A DNA stretch of 64,000 nucleotides, from the NCBI GenBank assembly GCA_941918925.1, contig OW799234.1, positions 58,097,968-58,161,967 of the forward strand, read 5' to 3'. Positions 1-12,400 of the stretch are shown here, piece after piece (the stretch's first letter is position 1; each line of letters opens with the position of its first letter). The notes beneath the pieces are model-generated. The model searched no databases. It was not told the origin of the DNA and was given only the letters and a program-made list of their open reading frames with translations. The DNA comes from Phyto melanocephala (Eukaryota > Arthropoda > Insecta > Diptera > Rhinophoridae). Position numbers and translations under genes: made by a program.

Positions 1-758
1 TTTGAAGTTATTTTCTAAAGGCATTATACTGAAAAATATGTTTTTTTTTTAAACCACGTAAATACTTCTAAAATTAATAAATGTTCAAAAAACATTACAA
101 TTCAAAGTGTTATTGCTCCTTATTAAAATGTCTTATTAAAAATAACCTTTCTTGATATTTCTTGGTATTGTTATTCACTGTAACAATTATGTATGTGTAT
201 GCACCCGTGCAGAAAACCATTGCTGCAGCAGTCTTTGAAGCAGTGGCAGCAGCCCATTTTGATAGCTTTAATAACAACAAAATGATTTTTGTAAAGCCCT
301 TAAGATACATTTATATGAATTAAAAAGAGAAGAAAAAGTTAAAGAATAATTTCATGTGCCTCAACTGTAGAATGCCAATATGTAAAGAAAATAAAGAGGA
401 ATGCAAGTAATGTACAAGGATAAGTGTGTAAATGAGGGGAAATAAGGCACAGTGACATATGATTATTAACGAAAAACCTGTGGAAAAACTACACGAAATT
501 GGGTGTTAATTGACACAGCTCTAATATTACTACTTAAGGTCCAAATTAGTTAAATGTTTTTTTAGAAAAATAATAGGATTAATCAACCAATTACATGACA
601 CCTGCTCAAGCCAAGATTTCGCTTTTTGTTTTTTGTTTTTTTTTAGAAAAAAATATCGCCCATCCTATTGTAAATATCTGAACTAAAGACATTGGAAAGG
701 GTTGCTTATTTTTAGCAAGATAATTAAAATTTTTGTAATTACTGACCATTCGAATATT
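1..758. other. AT-rich DNA, no gene seen
   Basis: No coding signal stands out. A minus-strand ATG frame of 66 codons (110-310) overlaps a GCAGCAG-rich patch at 220-255, but it has no recognisable domain and looks like a chance frame. The last bases run into the DINE-1-like repeat that starts at 759. Confidence 0.6.
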
Positions 759-903
759 AACAAGTAAGAGCACTATATTCGGCTGTGCCGAATCTTTTAT
801 ACCCACCACCAATTTTGTGTACATTTAAAGTAAATTATTTATTATTTTGTTAATCACTATGGAATAATCTCTTTATAATAAAATATGTATCACTTTCTTT
901 GTA

Positions 904-1502
904 GAGGGTGGTTAAATTTCAAGGGCCCATGTTGAAGGTGAACTACACCTAGTCTTTAAATTTGTTTTCTGCATTTCACTTGATATTTCTCAATTTCAAA
1001 CTTACTCAATTTGATCCGTGGAAAGATATGCAAATGAGCAACGCTTTAAAGTTATTCAGGTTTTTTTATAAAAATTTGCGTTCAAATCAAAATGCATTTT
1101 GTGCACTTCGTAATTCTTTTGATCAACATAATCGGGAGAATTGTAAAAAATATTTAAATTTCTGCAAAACAGGTCTGTATAAAATGTTAGAAAATCTGTG
1201 AATGCCTTCTTAGTTCGTTGAATGGGAACCACTGCTGGTTTTTGCGATAGTGTGGCAAAAGATCAGTCAACCTTGCCTCATCATCATGCCCAACAATTGA
1301 GCATCAACATTGTCATTGAAAGTTTGGACCATCAGATAGAGGAGTGGCGCCAAGGATGGGGGGGGCCATTAGGCCGATATTTTGTTAAATACATGATTGA
1401 AGCATACAAATATTATCATTATTAAAAGAAATGATAATAATTTCTTAAATAATTTGTGTTTTATTTAAAATCCACATCGGCCCTTAAAATGTAACCACCT
1501 TT
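904..1502 (+). mobile_element. Mariner-derived non-autonomous element nested in copy A1
   Basis: Flanked by TA on both sides and bounded by inverted repeats of about 35 bp: the left starts GAGGGTGGTTAAATTT, the right reverse complement starts AAAGGTGGTTACATTT. Both continue into AAGGGCCSATGT. Frames inside still resemble the N-terminal helix-turn-helix region of a mariner transposase (residues like NEQRFKVIQVFYKNG, then ALRNSFDQHNR), followed by stops. The catalytic domain is missing. Equivalent copies sit at the same site in repeats A2, A3 and A5 but not in A4, so it inserted once and was then amplified with its host. Confidence 0.7.
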
Positions 1503-1840
1503 TATAACTTCGATATGCTACTAAAATGCTTTTTTAAATGTAGTCTTTCAATGAAAGTGGACATTAAAGTAGGCGTGTCAATAAAGTTTCTGCTAATAAA
1601 TACAACTTAGATTTCTCAATATGGTCCTTTGTTTTCCCAAAAACTTTGTCAATAGAGAAATTACATGAATTTAAGATAAACCGTTATATGGGAGGTAGTC
1701 GTTAAAGTGGGTGTGTCACCTAAACTTTTTGGCACACCAATATCATTGATTAGAAGGATATACGTAGCAAATTTGATCATCATACCTCTAATGTTGGCGG
1801 TTTTAAGAGCTTTGAAATTTCATTAACGGTTTATAACGTG

Positions 1841-2860
1841 AAAACTGGGCGTTATAGTAGGCGTGTCAAAGTTATTTTTGCGAATGAGTACAACTTAGGT
1901 GTTTCAATATAGCCCTTTATTATTCCAAAATCTTTATTAATAGAGAAATTATATGAATTTAAGGTAAAACGTTATATGAGAGGCGGGCTTAAAAGTGGGC
2001 GTGGCACCTTAATTTTCTGGCACAGTAATAACAATGCCGAGGGGGATATACGTAGCAAATTTTATCATCATACCTCTTATTTTGGCGGTTTTATAAGCAT
2101 TTAAATTACATTAACGGTTTATAACGTGAAAAGTGGGCGTTATAGTAGGTGTGTCAAAGTTATTTTTGCGAATGAGTACAACTTAGCTGTTTCAACATAG
2201 CCCTTTGTTATTCAAAAATCTTTATTAATAGAGAAATTATATGAATTTTAGTTAAAACGTTATATGGGAGGTAGGCGTTAAAGTGGGCGTGGCACCTTAA
2301 TTTTCTGGCACAGTAATGACAATTCCGAGGGGGCTATACGTAGCAAATTTTATCATCATACCTCTTTTTTTGGCGGTTTTATGAGCTTTTAAATTACATT
2401 AACGGTTTATAACGTGAAAAGTGGGCGTTATAGTAGGCGTGTCAAAGTTATTTTTGCGAATGAGTACAACTTAGGTGTTTCAATGTAGCCCTTTGTTATT
2501 CCAAAATATTTATTAATAAAGAAATTATATAAATTTTAGTTAAAAAGTTATATGGGAGGTGGGCGTAAAAGTGGGCGTGGCACCTTAATTTTCCGGCACA
2601 GTAATGAAAATGCCTAGGGGGATATACGCAGCAAATTTTATATTCATACCTCTAATTTTGGCGGTTTTATAAGCTTTTAAATTTCATTAACGGTAGATAA
2701 CGTGAAAAGTGGGCGTTATAGTAGGCGTGTCAAAGTCATTTTTGCGAATGAGTACAACTTAGGAGTTTCAATATAGCCCATTATAATTCCAAAATCTTTA
2801 TTAATAGAGAAATTATATGAATTTTGAGTAAAACGTTATATGGGAGGTGGGCGTAAAAGT
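1841..2860. repeat. 288-bp tandem array inside copy A1
   Basis: The landmark AAA(A)STGGGCGTTATAGTAGG recurs at 1841, 2129, 2417 and 2705, a spacing of exactly 288 bases each time. Each unit holds a GTGGGCGTTATAGTAGGCGT block, an AT-rich stretch with a TATGGGAGGTGGGCG block, then AGTGGGCGTGGC. Units differ by scattered substitutions and small indels. The array is homologous to those in A3 and A5, and single units are present in A2 and A4. Confidence 0.85.
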
Positions 2861-3326
2861 GGGCGTGGCATATTGATTTTCCGTTACAAAAAAGCCTCTC
2901 ACCAAAAAGCAAAGTGTGCAAAATTTCAGAGTCGTACATCTAATTTTGTTGCTTTTATGACGTTTTTGTTTTTAAATATACCGAAAAATACACTGTGCGG
3001 TATAAATTTTCGTACATTTTGATCGATAACTCCTCTCCTAATGCATAGATTTAGATAATTTTCGAGGAAAAATATTGCTTTTACTCAGGAAATATATATT
3101 CGAAGTTTCATGAGTCTACGTTAATGTGTTTGGACACAATTCCATTTTATTCGATGTTTGAAGGACACGGTTTTTTCGACCTACTCTTGCTTTTCGAGCA
3201 ATAACTCTGTTCCTAATATTCCGATTTAGCCCGTTTTCAATGCCAAACAAACCTTGTCTATAAGAAAGATTCTGGCAAAATTTGAGCCCCCTAGCTTTTT
3301 CGGTGCGACCTCTATCGTGCTTTCAA

Positions 3327-3371
3327 CAGACGGACAGACGGACAGACAGACAGACGGACAGACGGACGGAC
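3327..3371. repeat. GACA/GACG microsatellite of copy A1
   Basis: Runs of CAGACGGACAGACGGACAG with mixed GACA and GACG units, followed directly by CATAGCTAGATCGTCAT. The same microsatellite and flank occur near 32467, 42308, 49270 and 57829 in the sister copies. Confidence 0.9.
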
Positions 3372-3732
3372 ATAGCTAGATCGTCATCAAATCAAACCCT
3401 GATTCAGAATATATATACTTTATGGGGTCTAAAATGGATATTTCGATGTGTTACAAACGGAATGACAAAATGAATATACCCCCACCATTTTTTTGGTGGC
3501 GGGTATAAAAAGTAGTAAGCCAGCCGACTTTCCTATATCTTATTGGCCTATAAGCTAACCGATTGTAGAATAATATTCGACAATCACAACAATTCGGATT
3601 CAGAAAGTTATACAAGGGAAAATTAATTGGAATTGTATTACTTGATATTAAGGGTGCTTTTGATTTACTGTGACATTTTCAATTTAAATAAATAAAATAA
3701 TTCAAAGCTTTTACACAAACAGATTATTTACA

Positions 3733-3857
3733 CGCCTGTTTCCTGCATTCCGAGTAAAATAAAATCACTCTGAACTGCCATGAAATTGTTATAAAGAGCA
3801 ACACTGTAACGAAAAATCGGAGTGATTTAATTTCACTCAGAATGCAGAACACAGGCG
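3733..3857. mobile_element. Palindromic MITE, copy 1
   Basis: A 125-bp element made mostly of two inverted arms of about 38 bp. It starts CGCCTGTTTCCTGCATTC and ends GAATGCAGAACACAGGCG, with a few mismatches between arms and a short loop. A second copy lies at 4314-4441. It encodes nothing and could fold into a hairpin. The superfamily is not clear from the ends; copy 2 has possible 3-bp ACT duplications. Confidence 0.75.
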
Positions 3858-4057
3858 AATATGTACTGTAACGGCGAAAGTTGTGCCACTAACTACAATT
3901 CGGTATTCTTTTACTTTTTATATGACTTTTATAAGGTGTATTAATTTTATGGATTCAACAACTAAATTTGTGATTGTATGTATGCCACATTTTGTGTTGA
4001 TAAGATACACAGCCATGCCACTACTAGTGAGTGTCAATGTGTGTGCTTACACAAGAG

Positions 4058-4097
4058 TATAAAAGAACGAACTTGGCAAGAAAATAAGGGATCAGTG
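4058..4097 (+). promoter_or_regulatory. TATA box plus arthropod initiator-like core
   Basis: TATAAAAG at 4058-4065 is followed by ATCAGTG at 4091-4097, a match to the arthropod initiator TCAGT. The spacing from the TATA start to the initiator A is about 36 bases, a little longer than the ideal of roughly 31. The segment between the two palindromic MITEs (3858-4313) could be a solo LTR or another promoter-bearing element, since it begins close to a TGTAACGG. No coding sequence follows, so the function is unproven. Confidence 0.35.
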
Positions 4098-4313
4098 AGC
4101 ACCCGTTTTTTTTAGTTAGAACAAATTTGTTACGGATTTTCTAAATTTCTCAAGCAAAGCTCGGCAAGCACAGTGCATGATCTTACGCATCACTATCGAA
4201 TCGAATATAGAAAGTTTTACTGGCGTTGCTCTGTGATCAACAGAAGGTACTATTCGTAGTTGTAATATAATGTTCGTTAGATGGGAAATAACAATTATAT
4301 AAATAAATATACT

Positions 4314-4441
4314 CGCCTGTGTTCTGCATTCCGAGTGAAATTAAATCACTTGGAATTGCCATAAAATTGTTGTTATAAACAGTAACACTACAATGGCAAT
4401 TCCGAGTGACTTAATTTCACTCAGAATACAGAACACAGGCG
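4314..4441. mobile_element. Palindromic MITE, copy 2
   Basis: Same family as 3733-3857: it starts CGCCTGTGTTCTGCATTC and ends GAATACAGAACACAGGCG, with inverted arms of about 38 bp. ACT flanks both ends and may be a 3-bp target duplication. Confidence 0.75.
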
Positions 4442-5362
4442 ACTATTATAACCTTAAATCGTAGGTTTTCGTATAAACCAATCCTTTTTGTAACGCCCCT
4501 GGACATAGGTAAGCCTACCCCAGCAACTAGCGGTATAAAGACTCCAGTTTTGTACCACATTTTACAGCAAATTTTTGAGCAGTAAATTATTGAAATCTTA
4601 GCTGATGATACAGCTTAACTGTGCACTGATGTTCTTGTCGCTTTATGGGTTTTTCACGAAATGAAAAATAATAAAAAAAAAGTTCCATAATATATAGGCC
4701 AATAATTTATAACTTGTTTTTCATTCTATTAAAATATTTCCGTTCTAACCCACTGTTAACGTGTGTGCGATTATAATTATCCCTTCACATTTACTGAAGT
4801 TAATGCTGAAAATTTAAGAAAATATGCTTTTATAAGTTTTTCTGTTGGAAATAATGAAATTGAAATAAAAAAAAAACGAATGAAAATACATGCCAGAATT
4901 CACGAAACAATTCAACAAAAAATCCTACAAAACACTTATTGACTCATCATTCAGAACGTACATACACTCACATACAAAAAATGAAAATAAAACAAAACGG
5001 CACCTACAAAAACAAAAGTATAATGGAGATAATTTAATCACTTTTTGTACTGATCTTTCATGCTCTTCTGCACTTTCAAGACAACTTTGGCAGAAAATAA
5101 TATTTGTACAAGACAGCAGTGGCTTTTATTTTAAAAAAAAAAACTTATGTTTAAAATATAAGTTTTCCATTGAATCTGCTCTTTTACGAAAGCAAATTTA
5201 TATAAAACTTATTCGTATAATGATTGTATGCATAATTCAAGCAAACGTTTACAGCTAAATGATAAATTACGAACGATTTCTACAGTCTTGAAATTTAACC
5301 GAAAACTGACCTGGGTTTTTAAATGAAAAGGAAAATTACTTCAAATGTATTAGGTATTGACG
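4442..5362. other. AT-rich DNA with one unconvincing ORF
   Basis: The only frame of note is a 122-codon ATG frame on plus at 4890-5258. Its product is Lys/Asn/Ile-rich, without a recognisable domain, signal peptide or compositional contrast to its surroundings, so I treat it as probable chance. Nothing else is seen. Confidence 0.5.
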
Positions 5363-5740
5363 GGTCACTGGATGTTAGGCAAACATGCAAGTCGACTCGG
5401 ACTTCCATCGAACGACCATTGTCGCATCTGTCGGGATAGGGAGAAGTAGGAATCGGTTTTCCATCTTCTTTGCAAATGTCCTGCACTGGCGGCTAAAAGA
5501 CACAGATTTCTGGGCAAACATGTACTGGATGGCCTCTCTGCGATATCTGAGGTTGGACTGAATTATCTACTTAGATACCTCACGGCCACGGGGTGGATCT
5601 AGTATCTTAAATACTCTTGGATTTATTCTGAGATACATTGGAGCTGACGAGTGATGTGGTCCTGTCAAAACGGAATCATACAGACTCTACTTGACTGTTT
5701 GCGTGCAGCGAACTACCACGGTAACCAACCAACCAATTGG
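5363..5740 (+). pseudogene. 3' end of a LOA/R1-like non-LTR retrotransposon ORF2
   Basis: The frame at 5363-5602 reads like the region after the RNase H/RT of LOA-, R1- or Outcast-type elements: GHWMLGKHASRLGL, then the zinc knuckle HCRICRD..ESVFHLLCKCPAL (CX2C...HX4C), then a C-terminal stretch ending at a stop near 5600. A TAG interrupts the frame between the second Cys and the His (5446-5448). Everything upstream of the GHW motif is missing, typical of heavy truncation. The GC content is clearly above its surroundings. The following 140 bases are probably 3' UTR. The clade assignment rests on motif memory only. Confidence 0.6.
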
Positions 5741-5941
5741 GTTGCATTGTAAAAAACATATAAAAGAAATTGATTTGTTAAATTGTTAAACAAAAATTAA
5801 AAACTAAAACTTGTAAGCCGAAGAGGCTTATTAAAAATTTTTTCAAAATTATTTAAAAATACAATTTAACTATTAAAAACCAATCGAAAATTGTTTACAA
5901 ATTAATTAGTAAAAATAAATTTTTGATAGTATAGATTCAAT

Positions 5942-7530
5942 TACAGGGTGTCTCAAAAATTTGTTGTAGAAATTCTAATTTCATTTTTCAGATTATATGC
6001 GTAACACTAGGAGAATAAGTAATAGAGGATTTAACACCTGAACAGAAAAATTATTTAAATAAAATATTGATATTGTATACAAAAGTGCTATAAAAGCATC
6101 TACTAGAAGGCGTTCTGCTCAGCTAAGAATAACTCTTAAATTTGACGTGCCGTAACCGTAATGCCAGAGCCATAAGAAACCAAAATCTAATTGGTTTCTA
6201 TGGCCATGGCGACATCTGACTGTTATATATATTGTTAACCATAAGTTTAATTCAAACAACTATTTTGTATGGTTTGATTTTGCCATTTTTAATTCAAGAA
6301 TGACTTGTACGTCACTATGGAGCATTTTAACAAGATTTACTATTATTTCAATATAAGTTCAGTTGGTGCAAGAATTAAAATCCGAAGATCATCAGAAAAA
6401 TCTAAGTATTGCAGTTAGATTTGAATAGTTGGCCACATATGAAATCAAACTTTTTAAAATGCTGGCAATAAGTGATAAATATCATGTTAATTGCGTTTTA
6501 AGTAGCTAATCAGATGCGCTTCGCTGCACCCGCCAACAATTTTTTGTTATATTTATATTTTTAATTAGTTATTTTGTGTACGTATTTGTATGTGTAATTT
6601 TAATTCTTATGACTTAAAGCGATTTTTAAAAGCAGCTTATTGATTGATTGATTGACTGATGATTATTGATAGAAAGTATTTCACTCGTGGGGGGATAACA
6701 CTACCTCTGGTTCTATCGTAACTGTAGTCAAATTGCTCGTACAAAGTTTCAACCAAATTTCGTTTATAGTTTCCTATATATATCATCAAATATATTTTTA
6801 TGTGGGGGATACCATGCCCCCTGTTCCTTTCCTTACAATTTTCTCTCTAATAAAGGAATTTTTATCAAAGAAACTCGTACATAGTTTAAAGGTTATAGCC
6901 TCTATAGTTCTTAAAATATGTTATAAAATGTGTTTTATTTTTATGGGAGGTACCACGCCCACCTAAAATATAAAACAAAAATATATCAAATGACCTTTCG
7001 GAGAATAGATCTAGAGCACAAGAGAAAAAAGTTTAGAAATGAAATAAGTGGTTTCGAAGAAAATTCATTACATACAGACACACATTTCCTCTTAATTATA
7101 TTAGCGTAGATAGATTTGTTTATAAGAAAAGAACCCTTTTGGGAATCTGAAATTCCAAAAACCATTCATTAACGCTAATCGATCCCTACTTGGTAATAGT
7201 TTGGCGTGGCACTATTTCTGAAAATATTATTAAGCCTTACTTCTTCGAAAATGAAGATGGTAGTGCTGTAGCCATAAATGGGGAATGGTACCAGCTTACG
7301 ATATAACATTCTTACGTCGTGATCTTGAAAATACATCTAAGATGTGGTTTTAGCGGGATGAAACCACTGCTCACACTGCACAAGACACAATTACGTTGGC
7401 CAGCTCCTGACTGTTTCTTTGGGGTTATGTTAAGGAGCGAATGTATGTATGTAAATCAGCTAGAAACAATTCTTGAACTCAGACCTTTATTTTTGAAAAA
7501 AATTCGATCTCTATAACCACAAATTTTGAA
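5942..7530 (+). mobile_element. Decayed mariner (DD41D type), interrupted by another repeat
   Basis: It starts with a CAGGGTGTCTCAAAAA inverted-repeat-like end preceded by TA. Segments match the better copy at 21557-22747: TSTRRRSAQL (6095-6130), QLVQELKSEDHQKNLS (6361-6415), then after a gap of about 650 bases the catalytic part (7130-7500) with FFENEDGSAVAINGEWYQ, a corrupted second Asp region (RDETTAHTAQD) and the terminal APDCFFGVMLRSE. Frameshifts and stops are frequent and the right TIR is not found. The gap is occupied by a different repeat (about 6490-7080). Not functional. Confidence 0.6.
6490..7080. mobile_element. Unclassified repeat inserted in the mariner fossil
   Basis: Begins around GATGCGCTTCGCTGCACCC and contains two related modules in which a CTCGTACA-AGTTT motif is followed by an AT-rich stretch and a ..GGGGATACCATGCCCCC or GGAGGTACCACGCCCACC block. 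The GTACCACGCCCAC motif resembles the G-rich blocks of the Helitron- and DINE-like repeats elsewhere in the window, but the ends are not defined. Boundaries come from loss of mariner homology on either side. Confidence 0.35.
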
Positions 7531-8864
7531 AGGTGTTTTGGAAAATGTCTTAAAACAAGCCAATTTTTGAGCAACTGTAAACGGGGGATTTTTAAGTGAA
7601 AACAAATTTTTATTTCTTATAATTAAAAAAAAAATTACAGAAAAATAATATATATCGATGGTCACAGGTTCGTAGGCCCTATTACACACTTTACGTAAGA
7701 AGATACAAACGTAACAGAAACTGTTTTATCAAAATGCAACTTCGTTTGTTAAACTGCTTGTGAACTGATATTTTTAATACTAATCCAATAGTGCTCAAAT
7801 GTATTTAAGTGAAATATATTGAAATCATTGTATAGCTAAATTCGTGATATTTTAAATCAAAATCATTAAATTCGCTTTAATGCCGCATTAGAGAACAACA
7901 ACAATTTAACAAAGCCTTAAAACTACTATACTTTGCACACATATTCATTTAACAATTGCACATAGTAATTAGGCAAAGAAAAAATGTCCTGCATTTTAGT
8001 GGAAATAAACTTTAAAAACAACTAACTAACCATTTGCCATTGTTAAATGTGTATATTAAATATCGGTTTCTGGATAAACACCGCGGTTTAATATTCATAA
8101 AGCATATATAGAGAAAGAGAAAAAAAGAAGGGGAAAAAAAATTTAAAAACTAAGACGACAAAAAAACTAAGCCACATAGCAAACACAATAAAGGCAAACA
8201 CATTAACTGCATACATCATATAAATAGTTTTTGCTTAAAAGGTAAAAAAAGTTCTTCTGCATGCACTTTTTATTACTTTGAGCTAAACGGGGGAAGACTT
8301 AAAAGTTGTTTTAATATTACATTTTCTTTTATTATTTGTCGCTGGTTAACGGGTTATTCATTCCGCTTCTAACTTTTTCAAAATGAAATGAATTCATTAC
8401 ATTTTGTGGTTATGTAAATCGGCTTAACTAAGTATGTCCTCTATGAGCATATATATTAAAGTCAAGTTTCAGAAGTCTTCAGAAGTCTTTGGTATTGAAA
8501 ACTAGAAAACTACATATTGAAACTTCTCAGATATAAGCAATGGAAAAAACTCGTTATCAGCTTAGTGCTATTAGTTAGCACCTCCAAAACTGGTAACAAT
8601 TACAAAAAATTATTTATTTTTTAAAAATTTCGTTATTCATTCGACAAGTGATGGAAAAAAATATGCTTTCAGATTATCACAAATTTTATAAATTAACTCG
8701 AGTCTGAATAAGTTCTGAAACGTTAGCTTAAATTTTTTATTTTGCTATTTTATTAAAATTATAAAACTATATGAAACTTTTTTTTTATTATTATCTAAAA
8801 ATTTCTGGTTGACAAGATTTTGATTTTTTTTTCAAAAATGTTCTTTTGCTTAAAAAACATTGAA
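7531..8864. other. AT-rich non-coding DNA
   Basis: No splice-flanked open frame, TIR pair or recognisable repeat was seen. Confidence 0.5.
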
Positions 8865-8865
8865 G

Positions 8866-9480
8866 AGTTTTTATCCCCTTCACAAGAAGTGTAAAAGGAT
8901 TTGTAATTCCGTTTCTAATTTTAACAGAATTCAGTTGCTCCCATTTAATTTATAAATATTCGAAAATCTTATCGATATAGAAATCGATTTATTAACGTCC
9001 ATCTATCCATCCATATCCATATCTAACCATCTATCTGTCCGTTCGTATGAGGGTTGAAATAAATTTTTGGAACCCTTAAACTCGAACGAAGATGTATGTG
9101 TAGGCTTATCTGAAATAATTTCAAAAATTTTGGCGCAGATGTTTCTACCAACTAACGGCTAAAATATGAATAAAAACACTACGTTTATTTCCGTTTTAAT
9201 AAACAGTTTAATTTTTGCTGCTACCGATAACTTCTAGGATCTTTTCTTTTTCTTTTTTTTTGTCACTATAATATATACATATAAGAACATTAATAAAAAA
9301 TATTGGTTAAATCGGTGCATTAAAGGCAAAGTTATTGGCTAAAATATTTACTTTTCATTGAGACTTCAATAACGAGTTTTGATTAAAATAAAAAAGCAAG
9401 CGGTATATACAATTGTATGTATGCATTATGGTGATTGACTTGGTTTTATAACCGGCGAAAAACCCGGTTTTTCATTATTT
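8866..9480 (+). mobile_element. Decayed DINE-1-like repeat, family B/C, 5' part
   Basis: Starts TTTTTATCCCCTTCAC, then a near copy of the family B lead (GGATTTGTAATTCCGTTTC), a degenerate ATCTATCC/CTGTCCGTTCG microsatellite around 9000-9040, and a motif AATCGGTGCATTAAAGGCAAAG that recurs, inverted or direct, at 14.85, 26.05 and 44.58 kb. The stem-loop end is not recognisable. Confidence 0.5.
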
Positions 9481-12400
9481 CTGCTGCGGTTTTTTTTTCC
9501 AAATATTGATTTTTCGAACGTCGAACGTCGTAACCAATCAAACCAAAAAAAAAAATTAACAAAACTCAGAAAATTTATTTAATTTGAAATTGTGCATACG
9601 TATATTACCTGCGAAAAATTCATATTTATATATCATGTTTATTATAATTTTTTTTAAAAAAATATTTTTAGTCTTATTATTAGGAATTTTATTTTATATT
9701 TTCGACCGTTTAACCGGTTTTTTTCTCTCAATTTTTAAAAACGCAATCGATGTTTTTGCAAATGCTAAATTCAGAACTAATTGAAAGCTGATTCCTTAAA
9801 AATATTTACTTTAGTGTGTTTAGTATTTCAGGTAAAAACTTTTTTTAGTGCTTATATTCATGAAATTATTTAACGAAAAGTTCTTCAGCAGGGTTGATGA
9901 AACTACGAAATTTTTTTTTATTACTTTTCGTCACAAGAACATGATTACACACAACAAGTAATGGCTTGCCATTAGTGGCCACTATAAATATATAATTTAT
10001 GTTAAACGGTATTATCTTATCGACACGGTCGATTTTAGCGCTATTCCTTGTTCTTTTATAAAGAGTTTTAAATTTTTAAATACAGTTGATTATTTTTTTT
10101 GTCTTTGGACCGAAATTACAATGACAAGTCAGATTAATCAAACCTAACTTGGGGTACAGAATATACTCAGATATTTAGTTCTTGAAGCCATCCAAAAATT
10201 AGATTCTAAAACAATTTTTACAAAAATTGTTTATTTTGCTATAGTTTGCCTTTGGAAAAAAATTCAATACAATAAAAAATTTTTAAATTTTTAAATTTTA
10301 TTTTTTAATAACTCTGTGATTGATTTAATTTTTTAACCGAAAATTGTAGATTTGTTTTACCGGTCTCCTCATTATGCAGATGCTTCCAACAAATATTGAA
10401 TTTATAAAAACTAATTAATAAAAAATTTGTCAATAATAGTCTATTTATAAAACATGTGCAAAATAGTGCTTTCTTCTAGAGAATGTTTGGTAAAATTTTT
10501 ATTTACTTCCTACTTGCGTTTTACGATAATTTTTCAAACTGTCCCCTTAGCAATTCTTTCTGCTTTTAGTCTGTTGTTTGTGCTTTTTTGGGAAAATATG
10601 TATGGTTTTTGAAAACAGCTAATAACAACATATATAAATAACTTGTGTATATCTGAAATACACTGCCAAGTTGGCATCTGTCATTGACATATAAAAGCGA
10701 ACCATAACAAAATCACACATTTAAAATTCAATGCGTTTTTTACTTCCGCAAAACAAACCAGGAAACCAATATAACAATATAATATATAAAAAAAAAGCAA
10801 ATTGTAATAACAAAACACCATATAACAAAAACAGCCATAACCGAACATCGGTAATATACTGGTCGAGAATGATAATGAACATATACCTTAACATATACAA
10901 ACAATTGTGAACTCGTAAAATGAGGCAATGACTGAACAAATACCACAATGTTACAGAGTCAACAGCAGCAAAGAAACAACATAAACAACTAGTACTAACC
11001 ATTACTATTAAATATGAGTGATGCTGGATGGCGATCATCATCATCATCACCTACATCACAATAATAATTTAGTTTGCTGTTGGCTTCTTGTTTTTCCACT
11101 TTTTTTTTTTTGTTAAACATTTATTCAGCCATTGCTTTAACCATGCCGTCAACTCACTGATTTACAGGAACTAACACCAGTACCATAATAGTTTAATATT
11201 GTGCCCTGTTTTATATGTCCCCTTGGAGGAGTATGAATGCGAGTGCGTTTGTGTGCACAGGTGAAATATTACTCAAAGTTTTCGTTAAATGAAAACTGCT
11301 GTCATTCGTTTGCGGTTGCCAGCTTTTATAATGACAACAAAAACAAAACCTCGCACTGTACATATACAAACACAAATGTGAAAAGGAGGTTTTTGTTTAA
11401 TTTTTTATAATATTTGTTTGTGTTTTTTTCCACCTTTGGTTTTTTTTTTTTTTTTTCATACAATAATCATACTTCCATTTGGCTAGACAGCGACGGCAAG
11501 AACATCAGCAGCAACAACAACAGCAATTATACCAAGAACCACAGCAACACCAATAATAATGACAATAGTACTACATATGTATAGTGTTTAAAGAAACCAA
11601 AAGGTTTTTTCATGTTTAACAATGGTTTGCAAATTATGTGATTTGTCTTCTATCTGCTATTGTTTGTTAAATAGTTGAGGTTATGTGGAACGAAAAATCA
11701 CTTTCGGTTTTGATAACCAAAATTGTTGTCAATTGTTTAGTTGTGACGGTATAATGTTATAGTTGCAATTTAAAATTAAGGTTTCGAAACTTTAATGTTT
11801 TAACCACACTGAGTTCTCTGTAATGGAAATTTTGTACCTCCAACACAAAGTTTAAATACAAGATCTGGATTATTCTATTGACAAATAGATTTTTTTTCTT
11901 TGCAGAATCTCTTGTGTGTGTATGGCGAGTTTTGCTCTTATCAAGACTTATAAAAATTTTGATTGCTATTGCCTTTACAGGAACGTTTAATAGTTTTTAC
12001 TATTATTAGACGAAGCCAAACAATATATTCTTGTATACCTGTCATGATGTCTTACGTGGTGGTACCCCAAATCTGACATATTTTGATTCGTTTAATCTGG
12101 TTAAATGATATGATTTACGAAGCCAATCGTTGTTTAATGCTTTTGACTTAAAGGGATAAATAACAACTGTAAAACTACGATAGCGTTCCTATAAAATAAC
12201 TTGCTCCCAAAATAGCTACTACGGGTCAAAGGGCTGGGAGTTGCTTGTTCTAGGAAGACTTGCTGAAAAAGCTTTTGCCAAATAACAAAGCTCTAATCGT
12301 GGTAATCGATATTCATCCTAGTCGTAAAACACTTTTGTCTTTTCCACAATATTAACCATCAAACAATCACTACTTCTGGTCGCGCTAAATCAAAACCCTT

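Larger units (their letters stand above)
759..3511 (-). mobile_element. DINE-1/HINE-like repeat, family A, copy A1
   Basis: Reading the minus strand, the element starts with TTTTTATACCCGCCACC (right end). It then has a GACA/GACG microsatellite, an AT-rich body with G-rich GTGGGCGT blocks, and ends at the left with a GGTGGGTATAAAAG subterminal repeat, the stem-loop ATTCGGC-ACA-GCCGAAT (777-793 on plus) and a terminal CTTACTTGTT. Paired TATACCC subterminal repeats, a microsatellite and a 3' stem-loop are the published layout of DINE-1 (Helentron-associated non-autonomous) elements, so I assign it there by architecture. No Rep/helicase is encoded. The same ends recur at four other places in this window, which fixes the boundaries. 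It carries a nested mariner-derived element (904-1502) and a 288-bp tandem array. Open frames inside it are fortuitous apart from that mariner remnant. Confidence 0.75.

Noticed and set aside
2840..3022. Frames inside the DINE-like copies, e.g. the GACA/GACG microsatellite frames encoding TDRRTDRQTD
   Set aside because: They arise from repeat sequence shared with sister copies, start at non-ATG codons and lack conserved coding features.
4890..5258. 122-codon ATG frame on plus
   Set aside because: No domain, Lys/Asn/Ile-rich composition as expected from AT-rich DNA, no promoter or splice context. Probably chance.
10721..11050. 109-codon hydrophobic frame on minus starting with five Met
   Set aside because: The Met run comes from a TCA/ATC microsatellite, and the hydrophobicity follows from A-rich sequence on the other strand. 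No support.
11906..12010. About 40 open codons after the strong acceptor TTTTTTCTTTGCAG
   Set aside because: No donor, no recognisable peptide, and the frame is hydrophobic as random AT-rich DNA often is.
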